Shown one piece after another: positions 35,193 to 44,562 of a stretch of 64,000 bases of DNA (the stretch's first letter is position 1; each line of letters begins with the position of its first letter). This DNA is from Arenicellales bacterium (GTDB taxonomy: Bacteria > Pseudomonadota > Gammaproteobacteria > Arenicellales > JAJDZL01). Made by a program: the position numbers and the translations under genes. The stretch covers positions 558,001 through 622,000 of the forward strand of contig OY282380.1 in NCBI GenBank assembly GCA_958295885.1, read 5' to 3'. The notes under the pieces are model-generated. The model had not been told where the DNA came from. It searched no databases and saw only the letters and a program-made list of their open reading frames with translations.

Positions 35193-36288
35193 TCGCCTGG
35201 AAAAATCGACTGGAAAGCCTGCTGACGTGAACGGCATCGACCCGCAGTCGGTTCTGAATAAACTGCTTGCGTTTCCACGTTGCGTACTCAAAAGTGAACC
35301 GACGTCAATTGATTTTTTAAGCAATCTCTCCAGACAGCACGATCGCGTTAAGCTGTACGTCAAGCGAGATGACTGCAATGATCTAGGATTCGGCGGCAAC
35401 AAAGTACGGCAGTTGGAATTCTATTTTGGTGAAGCAATTGAAAAGAAAGCCAACACAGTCCTAATCACCGGTGCGGTGCAATCAAACTTCGTACGATTAA
35501 CCGCAGCCTATGCCGCTCGATTGGGCATGCAGTGCCACATCCAACTTGAATCCAGAGTTTCCAACCCATCGGAAACCTACAAGACTTCAGGCAACGTGCT
35601 TTTGAATCGATTGTTTGGAGCGAATCTGCACTATTTTTCCGAAGGAGAAAATGAAATCGAAGCGGACAGTCGACTCCGAATCCTTGCAGGAAAGCTGGAA
35701 GCAGAAGGCCGCGCACCTTACGTCATCCCTTTGGCGCCTGGACACAGACCACTCGGAGCCCTTGGTTACGTGCTTGCAGCGTACGAAATCGACCAGCAGA
35801 TTCGAGAGAAAAAACTCAGCATCAATGTGATTTTTGTCGGCTCCGGCAGTGGCAGCACCCACGCGGGTCTTCTCTGGGGTCTGCGCGCATTGGGTTCAAA
35901 AATCAAGGTCATCGGTGTATGCGTACGACGAAGGAAGGAAATGCAGAGCCCTCGCATTCGAAACCGATGCCGGGAAATTTCGACTTTGCTTGGAGTACCC
36001 ATTGAGATTCCAGATGACGACATTATTCTAACGGACGAATCTTTTGCGCCCGGATATGGCGTGGCATCAAGCCGCGTGTGGAAAAGCATCGTAGTTTTCG
36101 CACAGCAGGAGGCACTCGTTTTGGACCCGACCTATACTGGCAAGACTGCAGCTGCATTTCTGAATTATCTTGAAAGAGCCGCACCGGATGACAATGTGAT
36201 GTTTATCCATACCGGTGGAACTCCCGGCATATTCGCTTACCAATCCGAACTCGAGAACGCTCTGGAAGAGCAGGCATTAGACAATTGA
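35173..36288 (+). CDS. PLP enzyme of the D-cysteine desulfhydrase / ACC deaminase / cysteate sulfo-lyase family
   Basis: Fold-type II PLP lyase. The PLP lysine region is YVKRDDCNDLGFGGNKVRQL (Lys in GGNKxRxLE). Nearby are ITGAVQSNFVRLTAAYAARL, a glycine-rich phosphate loop VGSGSGSTHAGLLWGL and FIHTGGTPGIFAY. Members cleave D-cysteine, ACC or L-cysteate, releasing ammonium and pyruvate or oxobutyrate plus sulfide or sulfite; motifs alone do not separate these. It overlaps the TRAP permease by 20 nt with a GTG at 35173 (another GTG at 35227 is possible), so it is translationally linked to the importer and probably acts on the imported compound. Given the sulfite-oxidising apr genes, cysteate is an attractive but unproven substrate. 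Confidence 0.85.
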   Translation: MRWLLPDRLEKSTGKPADVNGIDPQSVLNKLLAFPRCVLKSEPTSIDFLSNLSRQHDRVKLYVKRDDCNDLGFGGNKVRQLEFYFGEAIEKKANTVLITGAVQSNFVRLTAAYAARLGMQCHIQLESRVSNPSETYKTSGNVLLNRLFGANLHYFSEGENEIEADSRLRILAGKLEAEGRAPYVIPLAPGHRPLGALGYVLAAYEIDQQIREKKLSINVIFVGSGSGSTHAGLLWGLRALGSKIKVIGVCVRRRKEMQSPRIRNRCREISTLLGVPIEIPDDDIILTDESFAPGYGVASSRVWKSIVVFAQQEALVLDPTYTGKTAAAFLNYLERAAPDDNVMFIHTGGTPGIFAYQSELENALEEQALDN

Positions 36289-36321
36289 CCTGACACTGCT
36301 TTAAGCAGCCCAGCCCATGAC

Positions 36322-36834
36322 TTAGCCGTTGCGAAAAAATATTCGAATATTCAGCAGCTCCATCACTACCAGGACCGCACCTATGCTGATGGCGGCGTCT
36401 GCAACATTGAATGTGGCATAGTGCCAATCCCCAAAGTGTATGTCAATAAAGTCGATTACATGACCATGAATCACCCGGTCGGTAATGTTTCCCAGCGCCC
36501 CGCCAATAATCAGCCAAACTGCTGTCACCGATTGACTGCGCTTGCTTCTAAGAAACCAAACACCTATGGCAAACAGCAATACAATGACAATATTGGTGAT
36601 CAGGAATATCGTGTTGGCGTCGAACCTTGACTCCGCAAACAGGCCGAAAGCAACGCCCTTATTGAAGATTAGAACCAAATTGAAGAAGCTCGTGACGTAA
36701 ACTGAACCATAAGGTTCAAGCGCGTTTAAGATTAAGAACTTGGTAACCTGATCTAGAAAATAGACAAAAGCTGCAAGTCCGATGTGAATGCGAAATAGCC
36801 TTTTTTCTGTGAACTCTTTAGTCCTAGCGTTCAT
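36322..36834 (-). CDS. lspA: Lipoprotein signal peptidase (signal peptidase II)
   Basis: Membrane aspartyl protease that removes signal peptides from prolipoproteins. Four hydrophobic segments are visible. Conserved FNKGVAFGLF (about 57-66) and the two catalytic aspartates in GNITDR (Asp119) and NVADAAIS (Asp146) are present. At 170 residues it is standard. It lies 53 nt after ileS, in the classic ribF-ileS-lspA order, and converges with the PLP enzyme gene. Confidence 0.95.
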   Translation of the reverse strand: MNARTKEFTEKRLFRIHIGLAAFVYFLDQVTKFLILNALEPYGSVYVTSFFNLVLIFNKGVAFGLFAESRFDANTIFLITNIVIVLLFAIGVWFLRSKRSQSVTAVWLIIGGALGNITDRVIHGHVIDFIDIHFGDWHYATFNVADAAISIGAVLVVMELLNIRIFFRNG

Positions 36835-36887
36835 TTTTCAAATCAAACGCCTCTTATTCCTGAAGCGGTCCGAACGAAAATTTCGCA

Positions 36888-39719
36888 CTATGCAACAAGC
36901 CGTTCTTCGCCTGCGCTCGTAATATTGGTAACACAGCGCTCGCAGATGCCAGGATAGTCCGGATTCTGTCCTACATCGGAAGAAAAATGCCAGCAGCGCA
37001 AACACTTTGAATTATCAGAAGCGACAACTTTGACAAATAGATCTTTAATCTCAGACTGAGATAAATCTTCAGTCATCGACTCTAAAGGGCGTACCGTAGC
37101 ACTTGATGTGATTGTGATGAATTTCAATTCAGTGCTTAACCGACTCAAGATGTCAAGCAGATTTCCGCGACAGTATATTGTCACGTCTGCTGCGAGAGAA
37201 GAACCAATTAAATTTTGATTTCGAGCCATCTCCAAGTGCCGATTTACTTCTTCCCGAACTGCAATTACATGCTCCCAGACCTGCAGATTGACAGAATTTT
37301 CATCTTTTGCCTGTTTCGGCCAGCCTTCATACCATCCTGTCAGGAAAACGGATTTTGTGCTTCGATTCGGCAAAATCTGCCAAATTTCTTCAGCGGTGAA
37401 ACTAAGTACGGGAGCGAGCCATCGAACAATCGCTTCAAGAATGTGAACCATTGCGGTTTGCGCAGAACGTCGTCCCCTACTGTCCGCTGGCATGGTATAG
37501 AGTCGGTCCTTCAGGATGTCCAGGTAAAATCCACCCATCTGAACAATACAGAATCGATGAATCTTTTGGCAGACCAAATGAAACCTGTAAGCATCGAAAG
37601 CCTCTATGATTTCTTGATGCAATTGCTGCGCATAACGAACCGCCCACTGATCAAGTTCAAGCATCTGATGCCAGTCCAGGCTGTCAGCAGCATCGAAGTC
37701 GTTCAGGTTTCCGATGAGGAAGCGAACTGTGTTTCGAATCCTTCGATAAGAATCAGTTGTCCGATTGATGATTTCCTGTGAAATTCGCATTTCACCTTCA
37801 TACTCAGTCGAAGCCACCCACAATCGGAGGACATCTGCACCAAATTTGTCAATCACTGCCTGAGGTCCGATTACATTTCCGATTGACTTGGACATTTTGC
37901 GTCCTTCGCCATCTACCGTAAATCCGTGCGTCAGCACTGATTGGAAGGGCGCTGTGCCAGTGATTGCAACGCTGACCAGCAAACTCGACTGAAACCAGCC
38001 GCGATGCTGGTCGGAACCTTCAAGATACATGCCCGCAGGATTGGTTAGTTCCGAACGATGGTTGAGCACGCTGTAGTGAGTAGCGCCCGAGTCAAACCAG
38101 ACATCCAGTACATCTGTGATTTTCCTGTAGTCTTGTGCATCCTGTCCGATAAATTCGGAATCATCCAAATCAAACCAGGCATCAATCCCACGCTTTTCAA
38201 CATGTTTTGCAACCCGCTCAAAAATTTCTTGGGTATCGGGATGTAATTCTCCAGTTTCCTTGTGTACGAACAATGTAATGGGCGTACCCCAGACCCGTTG
38301 ACGAGATAAACACCAATCCGGTCGATTTTTCACCATGCCTGCAATTCTTGCTTCACCCCAGTCAGGCACCCACTGCACTTCCTCAATCGCTTTCAAGGCT
38401 GTATCACGAAGCTCCTTACGCTTCATGCTGATGAACCATTGGGGTGTCGCTCGATACAAAATGGGGGTTTTGTGCCGCCAACAGTGAGCATAGCTATGCT
38501 CAATCTCATCGCTGCAGATCAAGTCACCTCTCTGTCCGAGAATTTCCGTAATAAGGATGCCGCCTTCATCCACGGTTTGCCCACCGACGTATTCCGTACT
38601 TTCTAAGAATTTCCCATCTGGATCAACTGGATTATAGATCTCTAATTCGTGTTCTTTTCCCAATGCAAAGTCTTCGTGTCCGTGACCAGGAGCAGTGTGA
38701 ACCAGTCCCGTGCCAGTCTCCAGAGTCACGTGTTCGCTTGGAATCACCGGCACGGGAAATTTGGTTTGATGGACTGGATGTCCAAACATCAGACCCAGTA
38801 ACTCACTTCCGCGCGTTTCCGCAACCGGTTTGTACAGTTCAATGCTGTAGCGTGACATACACGATTCCACGAGATCTCCAGCGATGATCAGATACTCGAC
38901 TTCATCACTCAAGTTCACCTCGATGAGACTGTATTCAAAATCTGAGTGAACTGCAACGGCTCGATTCGCCGGCAAAGTCCAGGGAGTCGTCGTCCATATG
39001 ACCGCACTGACTTGAGATGCACCTTTTCGACCATCAAATCCAAAAGCTCTGCATGCTGCTTCGGGATCCATGGAAATCATGCGAACATCAACCGTTCTGG
39101 ATTTTTTATCAAAGTATTCAACTTCCGCTTCTGCGAGCGCCGAACCGCAGTCCGCGCACCAATAAACCGTCATCAGGTCATGCATCATGTGTCCATTTTC
39201 CATAATGCGCGCCAAAGATCGGATGATGTTCGCTTCGTTGCGAAAGTTCATTGTCAAATAGGGATTGAACCAATCTCCGACAACGCCCATGCGGATAAAG
39301 CCCTGGCGTTGAATATCGATTTGCTCCTTCGCAAATTCTCTGCATGCATTTCTGAATTCTTTAGGATTTTGTCGATAGAGATCACGACCGAATTTCTTTT
39401 CGATTTCGTGTTCGATCGGCAGACCATGACAGTCCCAACCGGGTACGTAAGGCGAATCATAGCCGGCAATCGATTTTGATTTAACGATCACGTCTTTCAA
39501 AATTTTGTTCACTGCATGACCGATATGCAGCGCTCCGTTGGCATACGGAGGACCGTCGTGAAGAATCCATTTCTTTCTCCCTTGACCAACCTCGCGCATA
39601 CACTGGTAGAGGTCGATCCGTTCCCAAAAAGCGAGAATATCCGGTTCTCGCTTTGCAAGATTCGCTCGCATTGGGAATTTAGTTCTGGGTAGATTGATCG
39701 TGTCTTTATAGTTCGTCAT
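36888..39719 (-). CDS. ileS: Isoleucyl-tRNA synthetase
   Basis: Class Ia aminoacyl-tRNA synthetase of 943 residues, the usual bacterial length. HIGH motif in GALHIGHAVNK (about 63-73), PGWDCHGLPIE, editing-domain TTTPWTLPANRAV, GSDQHRGWFQSSLL, and KMSKSIGNV (about 605-613). A C-terminal zinc-binding tail CLRCWHFSSDVG...CERC (about 903-931) is characteristic of the bacterial type. Located between ribF and lspA. No T-box or other leader is evident in the 122-nt gap upstream. Confidence 0.97.
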   Translation of the reverse strand: MTNYKDTINLPRTKFPMRANLAKREPDILAFWERIDLYQCMREVGQGRKKWILHDGPPYANGALHIGHAVNKILKDVIVKSKSIAGYDSPYVPGWDCHGLPIEHEIEKKFGRDLYRQNPKEFRNACREFAKEQIDIQRQGFIRMGVVGDWFNPYLTMNFRNEANIIRSLARIMENGHMMHDLMTVYWCADCGSALAEAEVEYFDKKSRTVDVRMISMDPEAACRAFGFDGRKGASQVSAVIWTTTPWTLPANRAVAVHSDFEYSLIEVNLSDEVEYLIIAGDLVESCMSRYSIELYKPVAETRGSELLGLMFGHPVHQTKFPVPVIPSEHVTLETGTGLVHTAPGHGHEDFALGKEHELEIYNPVDPDGKFLESTEYVGGQTVDEGGILITEILGQRGDLICSDEIEHSYAHCWRHKTPILYRATPQWFISMKRKELRDTALKAIEEVQWVPDWGEARIAGMVKNRPDWCLSRQRVWGTPITLFVHKETGELHPDTQEIFERVAKHVEKRGIDAWFDLDDSEFIGQDAQDYRKITDVLDVWFDSGATHYSVLNHRSELTNPAGMYLEGSDQHRGWFQSSLLVSVAITGTAPFQSVLTHGFTVDGEGRKMSKSIGNVIGPQAVIDKFGADVLRLWVASTEYEGEMRISQEIINRTTDSYRRIRNTVRFLIGNLNDFDAADSLDWHQMLELDQWAVRYAQQLHQEIIEAFDAYRFHLVCQKIHRFCIVQMGGFYLDILKDRLYTMPADSRGRRSAQTAMVHILEAIVRWLAPVLSFTAEEIWQILPNRSTKSVFLTGWYEGWPKQAKDENSVNLQVWEHVIAVREEVNRHLEMARNQNLIGSSLAADVTIYCRGNLLDILSRLSTELKFITITSSATVRPLESMTEDLSQSEIKDLFVKVVASDNSKCLRCWHFSSDVGQNPDYPGICERCVTNITSAGEERLVA

Positions 39720-39841
39720 GTTCTCTGCGTAAAAATCTGTTTGTCTATGGACTCTCCAGACAATATTGCAATTGATGAAAAATGTTCAATTGGGTAAGGA
39801 TTGTATTCACTCAATGAATGGTTTGAATGAAAATATGCGCG

Positions 39842-40795
39842 TCAGTGGTAGATTGTGACTTGGGAATCTCTATCGCGAAAGAAATCTCTCGTACGCAGGA
39901 TATCCAGCCGAACCTGTTCACACATTTTTTCAATAGAAGAAAATTTCAGCTCGTCTCGAAGTTTATTCAGGAAATTGACTTTTATCCTTTCACCATACAA
40001 ATCCTGATCAAAATCCAGCAAGTGAACTTCCAGTACTTTTTTCGTACCGCCAATAGTGGGCCTCATACCCAGGCTCGCAACGCCATGACGGACAGAACCT
40101 TCCCTGCGCTCAACCGTCACGACAAAGATGCCGTCCAATGCAGTTTTAGGAATTTTCATTTGCACATTCGCGGTTGCAAATCCCCATTTTCTACCGTTTC
40201 CATTTCCGCGGACCACCCGCCCCGAAATACTGTATTCACGACCCAGCAGACGATTGGCGTGGCTGATGTCGCCGGTACGGAGAAAATGACGAATGCGAGT
40301 GCTGCTGATTCGGTTGTCACCCAGCAACTGAGTGTCGATTCTATGGACTAGAACTGCATTTCGTACGCAGATCTGATGAAGCATTTGGTAATCACCTCTT
40401 CGATTTCGACCAAAGCGAAAATCATCTCCGACAATAATGCATCTTGCTCCTAGCCTATTGAGCAGAATATCTTCAACAAATTCTTCCGGCTCCGTATTTG
40501 CCAAAACGTGATTGAAACGCAGACAGCAGAACCGGTCAACACCCATCGCTCGCATTGATTCAACTTTTTCACGAACTGACATCAGTCGCGGTGGAGCAGC
40601 ATCACCGACGAAAAACTCTAGCGGATGGGGTTCAAAACCCACAATCGTGACGGGCAAATTCAAATCTTTTCCATATTTCACCAACTGCTGAATAACGTGC
40701 TGGTGTCCTGGATGCAGTCCATCGTAGTTACCCACAGAAAGTACGCATCCACGGTGACGTGAACGAATGTTATACGTCCCTCGAATGAATTCCAT
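39842..40795 (-). CDS. ribF: Bifunctional riboflavin kinase / FAD synthetase
   Basis: Makes FMN and FAD from riboflavin. The N-terminal nucleotidyltransferase domain has LSVGNYDGLHPGHQHVIQQL (GxxDGxHxGH) and VGDDFRFGRNRRGDYQML. The C-terminal kinase domain begins at SGRVVRGNGNGRKWGFATAN (the expected GRxLGxPTAN region reads RKWGFATAN) and has EVHLLDFDQDLYGERIKVNF. At 317 residues it is standard. FAD demand is notable here because of AprA and other flavoproteins, although the position next to ileS is simply the ancestral gammaproteobacterial order. Confidence 0.95.
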   Translation of the reverse strand: MEFIRGTYNIRSRHRGCVLSVGNYDGLHPGHQHVIQQLVKYGKDLNLPVTIVGFEPHPLEFFVGDAAPPRLMSVREKVESMRAMGVDRFCCLRFNHVLANTEPEEFVEDILLNRLGARCIIVGDDFRFGRNRRGDYQMLHQICVRNAVLVHRIDTQLLGDNRISSTRIRHFLRTGDISHANRLLGREYSISGRVVRGNGNGRKWGFATANVQMKIPKTALDGIFVVTVERREGSVRHGVASLGMRPTIGGTKKVLEVHLLDFDQDLYGERIKVNFLNKLRDELKFSSIEKMCEQVRLDILRTRDFFRDRDSQVTIYH

Positions 40796-40839
40796 CAGTC
40801 AAATTCGGCAGCTTTGTGAGGTGGAAAGTAATTTGAGTA

Positions 40840-41256
40840 TCAGCGCGCCCAATCTGGGCTGATTTCTTCAATTACCTGAGCGAGAGGTTGTCGAGCTGCA
40901 AAACCGCCGGTGTAACTGTGATAGAAAGAAATGCTGATTTCCGGGTATTTCCAGCACAGAAAGCCATCTCCAGTGTCGAAATCAATCAACCAAAGACCTT
41001 TTACGACAAGACCTAAACGCTCCATTTTCGCGATCCAGCTATTTACAATTTTTTCGTACTGTTTTTCGATTAAAGTGACTCTGGGATCACTGGGCAAATA
41101 ATTTCTCAACTGAATTTTAACAGTTTCCAATTCTTTATAAGAATTAGCGGTTATTGTTTTCACTAATTCCAAAGTTTCATTTGCCTCCGCTAACGTAAAA
41201 AAACGCGGCGAATCAGGAGATCCGATCTGAACGACTTTTGCGTAATCAGTTTTCAT
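40840..41256 (-). CDS. DUF2203 family protein
   Basis: Small (138 aa) protein of unknown function: RFFTLAEANETLELVKTITA at the N-terminus and a core of LGLVVKGLWLIDFDTGDGFL, CWKYPEISISFYHSYTGGFA, AR near the C-terminus, the conserved DUF2203 pattern. The ATG at 41256 is used because it forms an ATGA overlap with the murJ stop (41253-41255); a longer reading upstream would lie inside murJ. Its place between murJ and ribF is not part of the common block and may be lineage-specific. No catalytic motif is apparent. Confidence 0.8.
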   Translation of the reverse strand: MKTDYAKVVQIGSPDSPRFFTLAEANETLELVKTITANSYKELETVKIQLRNYLPSDPRVTLIEKQYEKIVNSWIAKMERLGLVVKGLWLIDFDTGDGFLCWKYPEISISFYHSYTGGFAARQPLAQVIEEISPDWAR

Positions 41257-42860
41257 CGTTGAATCAATTGGTTGAAACGAATGCCTAACACTAGGATACT
41301 TATTGCGTAAACACCGCCTCCAACAGCAATGTAGACGGACAGCCGTAGTACTCTTTCTGTAATGCTGTAGTCCAGCCAATTGGCAAGCGGTGGCACAATC
41401 CATAACAACAGAAATCCCATTATAGATGAGGCTAGTACCACTCGGATTAGAAACAGTGTCCAACCTGGTTGAAAACGCAAGGTCCTGTCTCTGACCAACC
41501 AGTACAAAAGCAGTCCGGCATTGACAAATGCAGCGAGAGAAGTTGCCAGCGCCAAGCCAACATGCTGCAGCGGAAAAATGAGTGCGACTGCGAAGAACAT
41601 ATTCAAAACCATGGCAATCACTCCGGCTCGAACCGGAGTCTTGGTGTCATTTCTTGCAAAAAAACCTGGAGACAGAACTCGAACTGCAACCAGGGCTGTC
41701 AATCCAATTGAATAGGCAGTCAATGCGCGGGCAGACATCATCACGTCGGTTTCGGTAAACGCTCCGTGAAAAAACAGAGCGGCAAGGGTGTAATGAGCAA
41801 GAACGATTAAACCGACCGTTGCAGGAACCGAAATCAAGACACTCCATCGAAGACCCCAGTCCAGCAGCCTGCTGAACTCAACGTGATGTTTGTGTGCATG
41901 AACTTCAGACAGTTTTGGCAGAATTACTGAACCCAATGCAACACCGAATACGCCAAGCGGGAATTCCAGCAGACGGTCGGAATAGTACAGCCAGGACACG
42001 CTTCCAGTGATCAGAAAAGAAGCCATGAAGGTATTGACCAGCAAATTGATCTGAGCGACGGAAGATCCGAAAATTGAAGGAATCATAAGTCGATAAACCT
42101 CGCGCACCCCTTTATTTGCTTCGTTTTTTTTTCGAACCTTTAAGCGTGGTGTCGGAATTGCTTTGATCCTGTAGAGAAATGGCAGTTGAAACAGGAGCTG
42201 CACTGCGCCTGCAATTAAAACACCAATCGAAAGTGCAATCGCTGCGTTCTCCACCAGTCCTGTAAGCCAAATTGCAGCAGCAATCAATGAAACATTCAAG
42301 AGTATCGGTGTCGCTGCAGGTGCGGCAAAACGCTTGTGCGTGTTTAGAATCGCCGCACTTGCTGCGACAAGGCAGATGAACAGCACATAAGGAAATGTAA
42401 GGCGCAGACTTTCAACCGTAACCTGGTATTTTTCGGGCTCTGCTCGAAAACCCGGTGCCAAGACCGAAACGATCAGTGGTGCGAAAACGACTCCCAAAAC
42501 GGTTAGAGCAAGTAAGACCAAAGACAGTCGACCGGTGACGATATTGACGAATTCCCGAGTCTGCGCCTCATGCCCAGAAACTCTGTATCTGGTGTAAACT
42601 GGAATGAAGGCGGCGGAAAAAGCACCTTCTCCGAATATTCTGCGGAAAAAATTCGGTATGCGAAAAGCGACAAAAAATGCATCTGCCAAATATGAACTGC
42701 CGATCAGCTGTGCGAAAATGATGTCGCGGATCAAGCCAGTCAGTCTGGAAATCATGGTCATTGATCCAAACGCAGCCGTGGATTTCAACAAACCCGCGGT
42801 TCCTTTGGCGTTTTGACTTAGCTTCTTAGAAGACGGTTCTGTCGGCACAGGATATTCCAA
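41253..42860 (-). CDS. murJ: Lipid II flippase
   Basis: MOP-superfamily membrane protein that moves lipid II across the inner membrane for peptidoglycan synthesis. At 535 residues with about 14 hydrophobic segments. Conserved MTMISRLTGLIRDIIFAQLI, NFFRRIFGEGAFSAAFIPVY, and PLGVFGVALGSVILPKLSEV. The most upstream start is TTG at 42860; a later Met (MTMISR) would shorten the tail. First gene of the murJ-DUF2203-ribF-ileS-lspA block. The ancestral neighbour rpsT is found in divergent orientation at 55.2 kb, 12 kb away. Confidence 0.95.
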   Translation of the reverse strand: MEYPVPTEPSSKKLSQNAKGTAGLLKSTAAFGSMTMISRLTGLIRDIIFAQLIGSSYLADAFFVAFRIPNFFRRIFGEGAFSAAFIPVYTRYRVSGHEAQTREFVNIVTGRLSLVLLALTVLGVVFAPLIVSVLAPGFRAEPEKYQVTVESLRLTFPYVLFICLVAASAAILNTHKRFAAPAATPILLNVSLIAAAIWLTGLVENAAIALSIGVLIAGAVQLLFQLPFLYRIKAIPTPRLKVRKKNEANKGVREVYRLMIPSIFGSSVAQINLLVNTFMASFLITGSVSWLYYSDRLLEFPLGVFGVALGSVILPKLSEVHAHKHHVEFSRLLDWGLRWSVLISVPATVGLIVLAHYTLAALFFHGAFTETDVMMSARALTAYSIGLTALVAVRVLSPGFFARNDTKTPVRAGVIAMVLNMFFAVALIFPLQHVGLALATSLAAFVNAGLLLYWLVRDRTLRFQPGWTLFLIRVVLASSIMGFLLLWIVPPLANWLDYSITERVLRLSVYIAVGGGVYAISILVLGIRFNQLIQR

Positions 42861-42887
42861 ACTTTCAGCGAATCGGAGCTGAAACTC

Positions 42888-43532
42888 CTATCGCCGTTTC
42901 AATGATTCGTAGATTTCAAACATCTGATTTTGAAATGTGGCAGATCCACCATAACTAGGATGACGAACAGGCTTGATTATTGACTTGTCGAATATTCGTT
43001 GTGTCGCAGCTGCGGCATCATTTCCAATCGGAATCAACAATTCCGGTTTCAGCAATGAAGTAAGTTCAACGAGAAATTCTTCGCCGACACGACGTTCCTG
43101 TTTGTTGTGTTTCCGGTTGCTGAATGGATTGTTTTCGTTATGTGGATGTAGCGGGAATAGATTCCAAAGAAAAATTGTAACGCCCAGCTGATTCAAAACT
43201 CTCCAAACGAACGTTGCGGACATTTCTGCTACCATTTTTCCGATGGTTGGGCGTTCGAATGTTAACCGCCATCGTTTACCATGATCACTAAGATGAACGT
43301 CATCTGTAAAGGCTAACCCTGTTCGCCTGCCTCCTCGATATCCTAAATCACGTCCTATCCATAGCATATCAACATCTATTTCCTGTGCCGTACGTAGAAG
43401 CGAAAGTAAGGACCTGCTTCTAATTTTTGGCGCCTCAAAATCGTCACAAGATGTACAACGGTCGAGATACGGATTAAATACGTTATCTAACTTTACAGAT
43501 TGGATCTGCGAAACAAATTGAAGCGGTGTCAT
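42888..43532 (-). CDS. Uracil-DNA glycosylase-like protein
   Basis: 214 residues of the UDG superfamily in its less studied branch: NPYLDRCTSCDDFEAPKIR, then WIGRDLGYRGGRRTGLAFTD, DVHLSDHGK (the extended motif 1 region), NLFPLHPHNENNPFSNRKHN, LLIPIGNDAAAATQRI and the C-terminal RHPSYGG in the place of the HPS motif. It would remove damaged bases from DNA, but the catalytic residue of this branch is not the usual Asp/Asn pair and substrate is unclear. Lies 27 nt upstream of murJ on the same strand, so it may be cotranscribed. Confidence 0.72.
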   Translation of the reverse strand: MTPLQFVSQIQSVKLDNVFNPYLDRCTSCDDFEAPKIRSRSLLSLLRTAQEIDVDMLWIGRDLGYRGGRRTGLAFTDDVHLSDHGKRWRLTFERPTIGKMVAEMSATFVWRVLNQLGVTIFLWNLFPLHPHNENNPFSNRKHNKQERRVGEEFLVELTSLLKPELLIPIGNDAAAATQRIFDKSIIKPVRHPSYGGSATFQNQMFEIYESLKRR

Positions 43533-43758
43533 GGACCAGATTAATTGATATTGTCGATACGAATCTTAGAATTCAAGTAACTACTACCACCTCTAATTGA
43601 TTCTTGAGCGGCTGATCATTGCCGTTGACGATACAAACGGGCAGAGGCATCATGACCTGATTGTATTGATTTGCAACAGATCATTTTACTAGCCCCTTGA
43701 CATTAATTGGTCGATAGTCTATGGTGTGGGCATCGTTGAAGACACTCACCAATTTTAG

Positions 43759-44500
43759 ATGGGCAACGCATATTTCGGATCCAAAGCCACGGTTGGGCTG
43801 TGTCAGGCCATCATCTCGCGGATGCCACCTCACAGCGTTTACATCGAATCGCATCCTGTTGAATTCCAGATTAATTTGAATAAGCCGTTTCAAATTAATC
43901 TGGAATTCAACAAATGCCGACAAAATAAGTGGAAGTATCTGACATCGTGCGACTCCATTGTAAATTCAGTTATGCTCTCGATCTGGATGGGGCATCCTCG
44001 CCGTCACACCGGACCTGTACAGGTGTTCAAGAACACAGTGCATGGCTGCTGTCATCGCTGCCTTTCGAGGTATGCCTTCAACGGCACTGAACTGGTGTAT
44101 GCTGACCCGCCGTATCTGAAATCCAGCCGCAAGGCGCCGTAACGATATCGTTACCGCTATGACTACGAAGAACAGGACCATGTGCAGCTGCTGGAAATTT
44201 TAAGGCGGCTGCCGTGTCAGGCAATGATTTCCAGGTATTGCAGTTCACTGTAAGACGAGCTGCTCGACAACTGGCAGAGCATCTTGGTGCAGGTTATGAA
44301 TCAGGCCGGGGCAGTAACTGAGAAAGTGGGGTTCAATTTCGAACCGGACCGAATTCACTGGTGCCGTTATGCGGGTCGCAACTTCACCGACAGCCAGCGC
44401 ATCAAGCGCAGCGACCTGGTTTCGGCGCTATCGAGAAATGCCCCATGGCGAGCGTCTTGCGGTGCTGTCGGCGATCATGGCATTGGCGGCTGAACAGCCC
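43759..44500 (+). pseudogene. D12-class (Dam-like) adenine methylase, degraded
   Basis: Begins MGNAYFGSKATVGLCQAIIS, RMPPHSVYIES, the usual start of phage-type D12 methylases. The following glycine-rich THLGGGAIMKR-type motif is replaced by an unrelated palindromic insert. ELVYADPPYLKSSR is catalytic motif IV. A stop follows, and the C-terminal part FNFEPDRIHWCRYAGRNFTD survives in another frame. It is not functional. Confidence 0.72.
43857..43912. repeat. Perfect 24-bp inverted repeat with 8-nt loop
   Basis: Arms 43857-43880 and 43889-43912 are exact reverse complements (core GAATTCCAGATTAATTTG). It interrupts the methylase relic exactly where the SAM-binding glycine motif should be and has a different composition from the surrounding gene. 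Confidence 0.9.
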
Positions 44501-44562
44501 ATGGCAACGGTCAGCCGCAAATCGAAAAAAAATAATAGCTGAGCAGCGGGCGCAGTTCGCTG

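Larger units (their letters stand above)
43590..44560 (+). mobile_element. Methylase-containing remnant element, copy 1
   Basis: Region homologous to 53745-54150. About 225 bp align at the left (CTTGAGCGGCTGATCATTGC, GGCATCGTTGAAGACAC, GATCCAAAGCCAC), and again at the right (ACGGTCAGCCG, GAGCAGCGGGCGCAGTTCGC). Between them is a decayed adenine methylase gene. Both copies are in the same orientation and bracket the Rpn/TPR/apr/nnr block. The nature of the original element (phage-derived or transposon) cannot be told. Confidence 0.6.

Noticed and set aside
40840..41463. Longer reading of the DUF2203 gene starting at 41463
   Set aside because: The extra N-terminal residues lie inside murJ and do not resemble the family; the ATG at 41256 gives a coupled ATGA overlap.
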